NCBI GenBank assembly: GCA_035541215.1
Contig: DATKNV010000131.1
Location: forward strand, 37,771 to 101,770
Direction of reading: 5' to 3'
From: DASZHJ01 sp035541215
Lineage (GTDB): Bacteria > Pseudomonadota > Alphaproteobacteria > ATCC43930 > CGMCC-115725
DNA: 64,000 nucleotides
The position numbers were made by a program, and so were the translations under genes. A model generated the notes under the pieces. The model ran no database searches. It worked only from the letters and a program-made list of their open reading frames with translations, and was not told the DNA's origin. Shown in pieces: positions 33,616-41,150 of the stretch. Numbering within the stretch: the first letter of the stretch is position 1; the number at the start of each line of letters is the position of its first letter.

Positions 33616-34854
33616 ATGGACATGGTACTTCGGAATGCCGTCCTCGCGGGGCAGGAGGACGTGGGGCCGCGCGACGTCGGCATTTCCCAGGGCCGGATTG
33701 CCGCGATCGAGCCGCGGCTCGCGGCCCGCGCGCGCGAGGACCACGATCTCGGCGGCGCGCTCCTCTGCGCGGGGCTCGTGGAGTCGCACATCCATCTCGA
33801 CAAGTCCCGCATCATCGACCGCTGTCCGCCCGAGGAGGGCCGCACCGCGATGGCGGTGAAGCGCGTGCAGGCGGCGAAGCGCGACTTCACGGTCGAGGAC
33901 GTCTACGCCCGCGCCAAAGCGACGCTCGAGGCCGCGATCCTCCAGGGGACCACGCGCATGCGCAACCACGTCGAGGTCGATCCCAGCGGCGACCTCGTGG
34001 GGCTCCAGGCGATTCAGCAGCTCGCACGCGATTACGCCTGGGCGATCGATCTCGAGATCTGCGTCTTCCTGCAGGAAGGCATGACCGGCGTCGACGGCGC
34101 CGAGGCGCTCCTGATCGAGGCGCTCGAGCGCGGCGAGCGCATTGCCGCCGTCGGCGGCGCCCCCAACTACGACAGCGATCACGGGCACCATATCCGGCGC
34201 GTGTTCGAGCTTGCGAAGACGCACGACCTCGACGTGGACCTGCATCTCGACTTCGGCAACAGCGCCAAGGAGATGGATATCTACCTCGTGATGGAGCTCG
34301 CGGAGCGGTACGGCTACGGCGGCCGCGTCAACGTCGGTCACGTGACCAAGCTCTCCACCCTGCCGCCGGAGGAGCAGGCGCCGATCGCGCGCAGGCTCGC
34401 GGAGGTCGGAGTCGCCGTCACGGTGCTGCCGGCGACCGATCTCTTCATGATGGGGCGCGAGCAGACCTACGACGTGCGCCGGGGCATCGTCGACGTCAAC
34501 GCCTTGGAGCGCCAGGGCGTGCTCTGCTCGATCGCGACCAACAACATCCTCAACCCCTTCACGCCCTACGGCGACTGCTCGCTGCTGCGTATGGCGAACC
34601 TCCATGCGAACACGCTCCAGGTGAGCCGCCCCGACGATCTCGCCTCCTGCTTCTGGATGGTCGCCGGCGAGGCCGCGGCGGTCATGAATCTCGGGGATTA
34701 CGGCCTCGCGGTCGGCAATCCCGCGGACTTCGCGGTGATCGACGCCGCGAGCGAGGCGGATGCAGTCGCCCGCGTCGCGCCCGTCCTCCACGCCTTTAAG
34801 CGCGGGCGCAGGACGGTCACGCGCGAGCGCGCCACGCTCCATCGCCCCGCCTGA
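33616..34854 (+). CDS. Cytosine-deaminase-like amidohydrolase lacking two usual catalytic residues
   Basis: A 412-aa protein of the CodA/AtzC-like amidohydrolase group. Clear matches are ESHIHLDKSRIIDR (metal HxH), TTRMRNHVEVDPSGDL, AIDLEICVFLQEGMTG, DVDLHLDFGNSAKEMD, VNVGHVTKLSTLP and LGDYGLAVGNPADFAVID. Aligned with E. coli CodA from memory, the HCDE block (catalytic Glu217) is HLDF here, and FGHDDVFDPW (metal Asp313) is IATNNILNPFTPYGD. The chemistry therefore probably differs from cytosine deamination. No signal peptide. The start is ATG 33616 (ATG 33622 also possible). It begins a five-gene operon with a transporter and acyl-CoA enzymes. Confidence 0.85.
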   Translation: MDMVLRNAVLAGQEDVGPRDVGISQGRIAAIEPRLAARAREDHDLGGALLCAGLVESHIHLDKSRIIDRCPPEEGRTAMAVKRVQAAKRDFTVEDVYARAKATLEAAILQGTTRMRNHVEVDPSGDLVGLQAIQQLARDYAWAIDLEICVFLQEGMTGVDGAEALLIEALERGERIAAVGGAPNYDSDHGHHIRRVFELAKTHDLDVDLHLDFGNSAKEMDIYLVMELAERYGYGGRVNVGHVTKLSTLPPEEQAPIARRLAEVGVAVTVLPATDLFMMGREQTYDVRRGIVDVNALERQGVLCSIATNNILNPFTPYGDCSLLRMANLHANTLQVSRPDDLASCFWMVAGEAAAVMNLGDYGLAVGNPADFAVIDAASEADAVARVAPVLHAFKRGRRTVTRERATLHRPA

Positions 34855-34863
34855 GGCGGAAGC

Positions 34864-36309
34864 TTGAGCGAGCCCCAAGCCGCCGAGAAACCCCAGCGCA
34901 TCTATAGCGCGATGGCGCGGCCCGGGCTCCGGCTGCTGATCCCGCTGGTGGTAGCCTGCGGGATGTTCATGGAGAATCTGGATTCCACGATTCTCGCGAC
35001 CTCCATTCCGCAGATGGCCGAGAGCCTCGGCGAGAACCCGCTCCATCTCAACATCGCCATCACCAGCTATCTCCTGAGCCTCGCCGTCTTCATCCCCATC
35101 AGCGGCTGGGTCGCCGACCGCTTCGGGGCGCGCAGCGTCTTTTGCCTGGCGATCGCGGTCTTCACGCTGGGCTCGGCCCTCTGCGGCCTCGCGGACACGC
35201 TGCCGATGCTCGTGGTGACGCGGATACTCCAGGGGCTCGGCGGCGCGATGATGACGCCGGTCGGACGCCTCATCATGCTGAAGTCCTTTCCCAAGAGCGA
35301 GCTCGTCACCGCCATGAGCTACGTGACGCTCCCGGCCCTCATCGGTCCCGCAATCGGGCCGCTCGTCGGCGGGTTCCTCACGACCTACATCTCCTGGCGC
35401 TGGATTTTCTACATCAACATCCCGATCGGCCTCATCGGCATAGCGCTCGCCTTCCGCTACGTCGAGAATTTCCGCTCCGCGACGCAGAGCCGCTTCGACT
35501 TCCTGGGCTTCGTCCTTTGCGGCATCGGTCTTGCCTCGACCCAGCTCGGGCTCGAATACGCGGGGCGCCACCTCATATCGAACGCGCTCGAGGCGGCGAT
35601 CCTCGCGATGGCGGCGCTGAGCCTCGCCGCCTACGGGTTCTATGCGCGGCGGAAGCCCAAGCCCGCGGTCGACCTCACCATCTTCCGCAACCGCATCTTC
35701 CGCATCGCCGTGATCGGCGGCGCCATCTGCCGCACCGGGCTCGGCGCGCTCCCGTTCCTCCTGCCGCTGATGCTGCAGATCCCTTTCGGCCTCTCCGCCT
35801 TCCGCTCCGGCAGCATCACCTTCGTCCTCGCGATCGGCTCCATGGTGATGAAGACCGCGGCGCCGCCGATGCTGCGCACCTTCGGCTTCCGCCGGCTCTT
35901 GGTCGGGAATGCCGTGGTCGTGGGGCTCATGACCATGTGCTTGGCGCTCGTCCGCGCGGACACGCCGCATTGGCTCCTCATGGCGGGGCTGCTGGTGTTC
36001 GGATTTTTCCGCTCGATGCAGTTCACCTGCATGAACGCGCTCGGCTACGCCGATCTCACCGACGCGAACGTCAGCACCGGCAGCAGCGTCGCGAGCGTGG
36101 GCCAGCAGCTCTCGCAGAGCTTCGGCGTCGCGATCGGGGCGACGCTCCTCGCCCTCTTCAGCGGCGGCGCCAAGGAGCCGACGGTCGTGGATTTCGTGCC
36201 GACCTTCATCGCCGTCGGCATGCTGCCGATCCTCTCGCTCTCGTTCTTCACGCGGCTCAGGCCGGAGGACGGCAGCCAGGTCAGCGGCCATCTGGCGCAA
36301 CGCGCCTGA
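34864..36309 (+). CDS. DHA2-family MFS transporter (EmrB/QacA type)
   Basis: A 481-aa, 14-helix drug:H+ antiporter-2 type protein. The start is TTG 34864, nine bases after the previous stop, with AGGCGGAAGC before it. Family landmarks are NLDSTILATSIPQMAESLG (TM1), SGWVADRFGARSVFCLAIAV (motif A), RILQGLGGAMMTPVGRLIML (motif B) and GPAIGPLVGGFLTTYISWRW (motif C of the DHA2 group). By position between a hydrolase and acyl-CoA enzymes it may carry the pathway substrate or an overflow product rather than a drug. Direction of transport cannot be read. Confidence 0.88.
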   Translation: MSEPQAAEKPQRIYSAMARPGLRLLIPLVVACGMFMENLDSTILATSIPQMAESLGENPLHLNIAITSYLLSLAVFIPISGWVADRFGARSVFCLAIAVFTLGSALCGLADTLPMLVVTRILQGLGGAMMTPVGRLIMLKSFPKSELVTAMSYVTLPALIGPAIGPLVGGFLTTYISWRWIFYINIPIGLIGIALAFRYVENFRSATQSRFDFLGFVLCGIGLASTQLGLEYAGRHLISNALEAAILAMAALSLAAYGFYARRKPKPAVDLTIFRNRIFRIAVIGGAICRTGLGALPFLLPLMLQIPFGLSAFRSGSITFVLAIGSMVMKTAAPPMLRTFGFRRLLVGNAVVVGLMTMCLALVRADTPHWLLMAGLLVFGFFRSMQFTCMNALGYADLTDANVSTGSSVASVGQQLSQSFGVAIGATLLALFSGGAKEPTVVDFVPTFIAVGMLPILSLSFFTRLRPEDGSQVSGHLAQRA

Positions 36310-36327
36310 AGGGACTAGCTTCGCGCC

Positions 36328-37527
36328 ATGACACAAAAGCCGCTCGCGGGCATCCGCGTCATCGACCTCTCCAGCTTCATCTCCGGCCCCTTCTGCACGA
36401 CGCAGCTCGCGGAGTTCGGCGCGGAGGTGATCAAGCTCGAATTGCCCAAGGTAGGCGACGCCTTCCGCCGTTTCGGCACGCCCTCGAAATGCGGGGATTC
36501 GCTGATCTATCTGAGCGAGCAGCGCAACAAGAAATCCGTCACCCTCGACCTCCGCACGCCCGAGGGCGCGGAGATCCTGAAGCGCCTCGTCGCCGAGGCC
36601 GACGTGGTCGTGGAGAATTTCCAGGTCGGCACGCTCGAGAAATGGGGCGTGGGCTACGAGGAGCTCAAGAGGCACAATCCGCGCCTCGTGATGGTCCGTA
36701 TCACCGGCTACGGCCAGACCGGCCCCTATCGCGACCGCCCCGGTTTCGGTCGCATCGCCAACGCCTTCGGCGGGCTCTCATTCCTCGCGGGCTATCCCGA
36801 CCGCCCGCCGGTGACGCCGGGCTCCGCGACCATCCCGGATTATCTGACTGGCATCTACGGCGCCTTCGGCGTCTTGCTGGCGTTGCGCGCGCGGGATGCG
36901 ACCGGCGACGGACAGGTGATCGACATCGGCCTTTACGAGCCCGTCTTCCGCATTCTCGACGAGCTCGCCGCCGCCTACCATTACACCGGCTTCGTGCGCC
37001 AGCGCATGGGGCCGGGCACGGTCAACTCCGTGCCGCACAGCCACTACCCCACCAAGGACGGGCGCTGGGTCGCAATCGCCTGCACCACCGACAAGATTTT
37101 CGAGCGCCTCGCCGCCGCCATGGACCGGCCCGACGTCGCAAGCGGCGGCAAATACACGAGCCTCAAGCAGCGTTCCGCCGCACGCGAGGAAGTCGACGCC
37201 TTCGTCGCGGCGTGGACCTCGAGCCTCGACCGCGGGGAAGTGCTGGCGATCTGCGAGGCGCACCAGGTCCCCTGCGGCCCCGTCTACTCGATCGACGAGA
37301 TCTTCGAGGACCCGCAATACAAGGCGCGCGAGAACATCCTCGTGGTCGAGGATGAGCGCATCGGCGAGATCGCGGTGCCCAACGTCGTCCCGCGCTTGAC
37401 GCGCACGCCCGGCGGCCTCGAATGGCTCGGGCCGCCGCTGGGCGCGCACACGAAGGAGGTCCTTGGCGGCCTCCTCGGCCTCGACGATGCGCGTCTGGCC
37501 GAGCTTCGTGACAAGGGCGTCATCTGA
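36328..37527 (+). CDS. Class III (CaiB/BaiF family) CoA-transferase
   Basis: A 399-aa family III CoA-transferase. Landmarks are GIRVIDLSSFISGPFCTTQL at the N-terminus, AEFGAEVIKLELPKVGD, SEQRNKKSVTLDLRTPEG, VVVENFQVGTLEKWGVGY and TGYGQTGPYRDRPGFGRIAN. The catalytic Asp is expected in ATIPDYLTGIYGAFG (about residue 171). The enzyme moves CoA from a donor such as succinyl-CoA onto a carboxylic acid. Its stop overlaps the start of the CitE-like lyase gene by one base (TGATG), so the CoA ester formed is likely the lyase substrate. Confidence 0.93.
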   Translation: MTQKPLAGIRVIDLSSFISGPFCTTQLAEFGAEVIKLELPKVGDAFRRFGTPSKCGDSLIYLSEQRNKKSVTLDLRTPEGAEILKRLVAEADVVVENFQVGTLEKWGVGYEELKRHNPRLVMVRITGYGQTGPYRDRPGFGRIANAFGGLSFLAGYPDRPPVTPGSATIPDYLTGIYGAFGVLLALRARDATGDGQVIDIGLYEPVFRILDELAAAYHYTGFVRQRMGPGTVNSVPHSHYPTKDGRWVAIACTTDKIFERLAAAMDRPDVASGGKYTSLKQRSAAREEVDAFVAAWTSSLDRGEVLAICEAHQVPCGPVYSIDEIFEDPQYKARENILVVEDERIGEIAVPNVVPRLTRTPGGLEWLGPPLGAHTKEVLGGLLGLDDARLAELRDKGVI

Positions 37528-38432
37528 TGAGCGCATCCCGGCAGCTTCCGGTCTGGCGGTCGATGCTCTTCGTGCCGGCGATCGTGCAGAAGTTCGTGGA
37601 CGGCGCGGCGAAGCGCGGGGCCGACGCGATCATCCTCGATCTCGAGGACAGCGTCCCCGTTGCAGAGAAGCCGCGTGCGCGGAGCGTGCTGCAGGCCGCG
37701 GCGGAGATCGTCGGGCGCGGCGGCGCCGACGTGGTCGTGCGCATCAACCGTCCGCTCCGCATGGCGATCGCGGACGTCGAGGCCGCGGTTTCCCCGCGCG
37801 TCGCCGCCTTGGCGCTCCCGAAGATCGAGGGCGCCGAGCACCTCTGCCTCATCGCGGAGGCGATCGACGAGGTCGAGGCCGAGCGCGGCATGGCGCCGGG
37901 CACGACCAAGCTCCTGGCGATGGTGGAGACCGCCTCCGCCTTCTTCCGCATGGCCGAGATCGCGCGCGCCCATCCGCGCCTCGTCGCGATGACGCTGGGC
38001 GCGGAGGATTTCGCGCTCTCCGTCGGCATGGTCCCCGAGGCCGAGGGACTCTTCTTCCCGAAGCAGCAGATGATCATCGCCGCGCGCGCAGCTGGGATCA
38101 TGCCCATGGGCTTTCTGGGCACGGTCGCGGATTTCCGCGACCTCGAGGCCTTCCGCGCGACGCTCCGGCGCTCGCGTCGCCTAGGCTTCATGGGCGCCTC
38201 GGTCATTCACCCCGCGCAGGTGCCGATCCTCAACGAGGAGTTCGCACCCGCGGCCGACGAGGTCGCGCATGCCGAGCGCGTCGTCGCCGCTTACGACAAG
38301 GCGACCGCCGAGGGCGTCGGCGCCATCGTCGTCGACGGCAAGATGATCGACGTCCCCGTGGTCGAGCGGGCGCAAGCGCTGCTCGCCCGCCACCGCGCGA
38401 TCCTGGCGCGACAGGCGAAGCGCCCGGGATGA
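37527..38432 (+). CDS. CitE-like HpcH/HpaI aldolase / acyl-CoA lyase
   Basis: A 301-aa TIM-barrel lyase of the citrate-lyase-beta/malyl-CoA lyase group. Motifs: SMLFVPAIVQKFVDGAAKRG near the start, ADAIILDLEDSVP (metal Asp/Glu), VVRINRPLR, ALALPKIEGAEHL, AMVETASAFFRMAEIA (second metal Glu) and MTLGAEDFALSVGM, then the GFMGASVIHPAQVPILNEEF tail. Relatives cleave malyl-, citramalyl- or beta-hydroxyacyl-CoAs to acetyl-CoA plus a 2-oxo acid. Coupled on both sides (TGATG with the CoA-transferase, ATGA with the PrpD gene). The exact acyl-CoA is unknown. Confidence 0.92.
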   Translation: MSASRQLPVWRSMLFVPAIVQKFVDGAAKRGADAIILDLEDSVPVAEKPRARSVLQAAAEIVGRGGADVVVRINRPLRMAIADVEAAVSPRVAALALPKIEGAEHLCLIAEAIDEVEAERGMAPGTTKLLAMVETASAFFRMAEIARAHPRLVAMTLGAEDFALSVGMVPEAEGLFFPKQQMIIAARAAGIMPMGFLGTVADFRDLEAFRATLRRSRRLGFMGASVIHPAQVPILNEEFAPAADEVAHAERVVAAYDKATAEGVGAIVVDGKMIDVPVVERAQALLARHRAILARQAKRPG

Positions 38433-39943
38433 TCCCGCACGAGGTTCGCGTCCACCCCTCGGCGAGTCCGCTCCCGCGCGAGCGCCAGCTCGCCTGGAAG
38501 CTCGCGGAGCTCGCGACGCTCCCTGAGATCGACGCGGACACCGCCGAGATGGTCGCGGCGCGGATCATTGACAACGCGGCCGTCGCCATCGCCGCGATCA
38601 ACCGCAAGCCGGTCGCGGCGGCGCGGGCGATGGCTCTCGCGAACCCGCGCGCGCATGGCGCCACGCTCTTCGGCCTCGATCCCGTCGTCGCCGTCGCAGC
38701 GGAGTGGGCGGCCTGGGCCAATGCGACGGCGGTGCGCGAGCTCGACTTCCACGACACGTTCCTCGCTGCCGACTACGCGCATCCCGGAGACTCCATTGCG
38801 CCGCTGATCGCGGTGGCGCAACAGACTGGACGCGACGGAGGCGCGCTCGCCCGCGCGATCGCCGTCGCCTACGAGGTACACGTGGCACTCGTCAAGGCGA
38901 TCGGGCTTCATCCCCACAAGAAGGACCACGTGGCGCATCTCTGCCCCGCGACCGTCGTGGGGATCGGGCGGCTCCTCGACCTGCCGGTCGCGACGGTGTA
39001 CCAGGCCGTCAATCAGGCCGTGCATCTCTCCTTCTCGACACGGCAGTCGCGCAAAGGCGAGATCAGTTCCTGGAAGGCCTTCGTGCCGGGCTTCTCCGGA
39101 AAGCTCGCGATCGAGTGCGTGGACCGCGCCATGCGCGGCGAGGCGAGCCCGAGCCCGATCTACGAGGGCGAGGACTCCGTCATCGCCTGGATGCTCGCGG
39201 GACCCGACACAGTCTACGAGGTGATACTCCCAGCGCCGGGCGAGCGTCCCCGCGCCATTCACGAGACCTTCACCAAGGCCCACTCCGCGGAGTATCAGGC
39301 ACAGGCACTGATCGACCTCGCGATCGACCTCCGCCGCAGGATCGATCCCGCCGAAATCGCTGAGCTCGTCGTGCACACGAGCCATCACACCCACAACGTC
39401 ATCGGCAGCGGCGCCAACGATCCCCAGAAATACGATCCCGACGCGAGCCGCGAGACCCTCGACCACTCGCTCCCCTACATCCTCGCAGTGGCGCTCGAGG
39501 ACGGCGCCTGGCACCACAAGCGCAGCTACGCCCCCGAGCGCGCGCATCGCGCCTCCACCGTAGTGCTCTGGCGCAAGATCCGCACCGCCGAGGATCCCGT
39601 CTGGACCGCGCGCTACCGCGCTCCCGATCCCGCGAAGCGGGCCTATGGTGGACGCGTGGTGGCTCGCCTCCACGGCGGCCGAAGCGTCGAGGCCGAGCTC
39701 GCCGTGGCCGACGCGCATCCGAATGGGCGGCATCCCTGGCGCCTGCCGGACTACGAGCAGAAGTTCCGCAGCCTCGCTGCGGACAACCTCCCGGAGGCCG
39801 AGACGGAGCGGTTCTTGCGAGACGCCCGCGCCCTGATGACGCTCTCCGCGAGGGCGGTGCGCCGACTTAACCCAGCGCTGCCACCGGGCACCGTCCGCCC
39901 GGATCGGCCGACCGGCGAAGGAATCCTTGACTGGCCGCCCTAG
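38429..39943 (+). CDS. prpD: MmgE/PrpD family dehydratase
   Basis: A 504-aa MmgE/PrpD protein, slightly longer than 2-methylcitrate dehydratase PrpD. Landmarks are ARIIDNAAVAIAAINRKPV, RELDFHDTFLAADYAHPGDS, CPATVVGIGRLLDLPVATVY, SRKGEISSWKAFVPGFSGKL and VVHTSHHTHNVIGSGANDPQ, with YDPDASRETLDHSLPYILAV. No prpB, prpC or acnD is nearby, so it need not act on methylcitrate; with a CoA-transferase and CitE-like lyase in the same operon it may hydrate or dehydrate another di- or tricarboxylate. ATG 38429 lies in an ATGA overlap. The stop overlaps the convergent DUF4242 gene by four bases. Confidence 0.9.
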   Translation: MIPHEVRVHPSASPLPRERQLAWKLAELATLPEIDADTAEMVAARIIDNAAVAIAAINRKPVAAARAMALANPRAHGATLFGLDPVVAVAAEWAAWANATAVRELDFHDTFLAADYAHPGDSIAPLIAVAQQTGRDGGALARAIAVAYEVHVALVKAIGLHPHKKDHVAHLCPATVVGIGRLLDLPVATVYQAVNQAVHLSFSTRQSRKGEISSWKAFVPGFSGKLAIECVDRAMRGEASPSPIYEGEDSVIAWMLAGPDTVYEVILPAPGERPRAIHETFTKAHSAEYQAQALIDLAIDLRRRIDPAEIAELVVHTSHHTHNVIGSGANDPQKYDPDASRETLDHSLPYILAVALEDGAWHHKRSYAPERAHRASTVVLWRKIRTAEDPVWTARYRAPDPAKRAYGGRVVARLHGGRSVEAELAVADAHPNGRHPWRLPDYEQKFRSLAADNLPEAETERFLRDARALMTLSARAVRRLNPALPPGTVRPDRPTGEGILDWPP

Positions 39944-40224
39944 CCTGGCTGCTCCGTCGTAGGGTCGATCATCTTACGGACTTCGGTGATCTTCGTCGCA
40001 GGGAAACCGCTGATCTCCGCGTGCTTGCGGATGATCGCCTCGTCCTTCGCGAGATAGACGCAGAAGGTCTTGTTGTCCGAGACGTAGCTCTCTTGCCACT
40101 GAATGTCGGGGCCGAGCTGCCGCAGCACCTCGTTCGACTTCGCGGCGGCCGCCCGAAGCTGCTCGCGTTCGAGGCTGCCGACCTTGGGAATGTCGCGCTC
40201 GATGATGAATTTGCGTAACGCCAT
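39940..40224 (-). CDS. DUF4242 family small protein (nickel-binding SCO4226-like)
   Basis: A 94-aa ferredoxin-like-fold protein of the DUF4242 family. Typical pieces are KFIIERDIPKVGSLEREQLR at the start, QWQESYVSDNKTFCVYLAKD in the middle (Tyr and Cys on the binding strand) and IRKHAEISGFPATKITEVRK near the end. Streptomyces SCO4226 of this group binds nickel; relatives often lie by stress or regulator genes. AAGGAGGCTCTG precedes ATG 40224. It overlaps the prpD-like gene tail to tail by four bases. Role here unknown. Confidence 0.85.
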   Translation of the reverse strand: MALRKFIIERDIPKVGSLEREQLRAAAAKSNEVLRQLGPDIQWQESYVSDNKTFCVYLAKDEAIIRKHAEISGFPATKITEVRKMIDPTTEQPG

Positions 40225-40306
40225 CAGAGCCTCCTTGCGGCTTGGTTGTTCCGTCCAAAAAGCCTAGGCGGCGACGGAGCCAAAGCAACCGCTCGCCGGC
40301 GAAATC

Positions 40307-41143
40307 TCAGCTTTCTAGCGCCGCGAGCAGAGCCGCGTGGAAGGCCTCGGGCGCCTCATATTGCACCCAGTGCCCCGCGCCGGGGATCGCCGCGAAGGTC
40401 GCCTCCGGCTGAAAGCTCTGCAGGAGAAGCCTGTGCTCGTCGAGAGTGCCGCGCGCGGTGATGTCGAGCTCGCCCCAGATGCCGTGGAGCCGCGTGCTCA
40501 CATGCGGCAAAGCCGTCAGCAGCGTGGCCGCGCTCGACAAGGGGCGGCTCCGCGTCCGCGCGCGCTCCGCGTTGCGGGTCTGAAGATGGATCGCGAGATC
40601 GTCGATCTTCCGGGGATCGGCGAGCATGAGGATCGCGAGGTTCTCGCGATGCGCCTCGCGCTGCGCCGTCTTGTCCGGGAAGTCGCGCCAGTTCACGAGC
40701 TCGATCGAGGCGCGGCGGGGCACGCCGAGGCCGCCCGCACCGACCAGGATCAACCTTCGCACCCGCGCGCCCATGGCGGCGGCGATGTGGCCTCCGATGA
40801 GGCCGCCGAAGGAGAATCCCGCGATGTCGACGGGCGCTCCCGCCCCGAGGAGAGAGGCGAGGCCGGCCCCGACGATCTCCGCGATGCTTGCTGCGGAGTA
40901 GGGTTCCGGCGGCCGGTCGGAATCCCCAAGCCCCGGCAGGTCCGGCACCAGGAGCCGAAAGCGCCGCGCGAGCGGCTCGACGTTGTGGAACCAATGCGTC
41001 CAGGAGCCGTAGCCGCCGTGGAGCAGCGCCAAGGGCGCGCCCTCGCCCCAGAGGCGCCAGACCATGGAGCCGGCGCCGCAGGGCGTGCGCGCGATCTTCG
41101 CGCGCGCCTCGAGCGCCGCGACCGCCGCAGCGGGATCGGTCAT
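40307..41143 (-). CDS. Alpha/beta-fold hydrolase
   Basis: A 278-aa alpha/beta hydrolase. The oxyanion loop LLHGGYGSWTHWFHNVEPLA (about 40-59), nucleophile elbow DIAGFSFGGLIGGHIA (GFSFG, Ser at about 113), acid residue in WGELDITARGTLD and the catalytic His in PGAGHWVQYEAPEAF are all present. ATG 41143 starts seven bases after the decarboxylase stop, so the two genes are probably cotranscribed; the frame reaches back to 41212 inside that gene. Relatives include meta-cleavage-type C-C hydrolases and esterases. Substrate not readable. Confidence 0.88.
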   Translation of the reverse strand: MTDPAAAVAALEARAKIARTPCGAGSMVWRLWGEGAPLALLHGGYGSWTHWFHNVEPLARRFRLLVPDLPGLGDSDRPPEPYSAASIAEIVGAGLASLLGAGAPVDIAGFSFGGLIGGHIAAAMGARVRRLILVGAGGLGVPRRASIELVNWRDFPDKTAQREAHRENLAILMLADPRKIDDLAIHLQTRNAERARTRSRPLSSAATLLTALPHVSTRLHGIWGELDITARGTLDEHRLLLQSFQPEATFAAIPGAGHWVQYEAPEAFHAALLAALES

Positions 41144-41150
41144 CCCGCAC

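Noticed and set aside
33508..36675. Very long minus-strand open frame (over 1000 codons)
   Set aside because: It lies antisense to the amidohydrolase, DHA2 transporter and part of the CoA-transferase, whose frames carry clear family motifs. The translation is rich in Arg, Glu, His and Asp without domains, the usual shadow of high-GC codon bias.
38429..39943. 2-methylcitrate cycle enzyme for propionate use
   Set aside because: No prpB, prpC, prpE or acnD nearby; the neighbours are a CoA-transferase and a CitE-like lyase.
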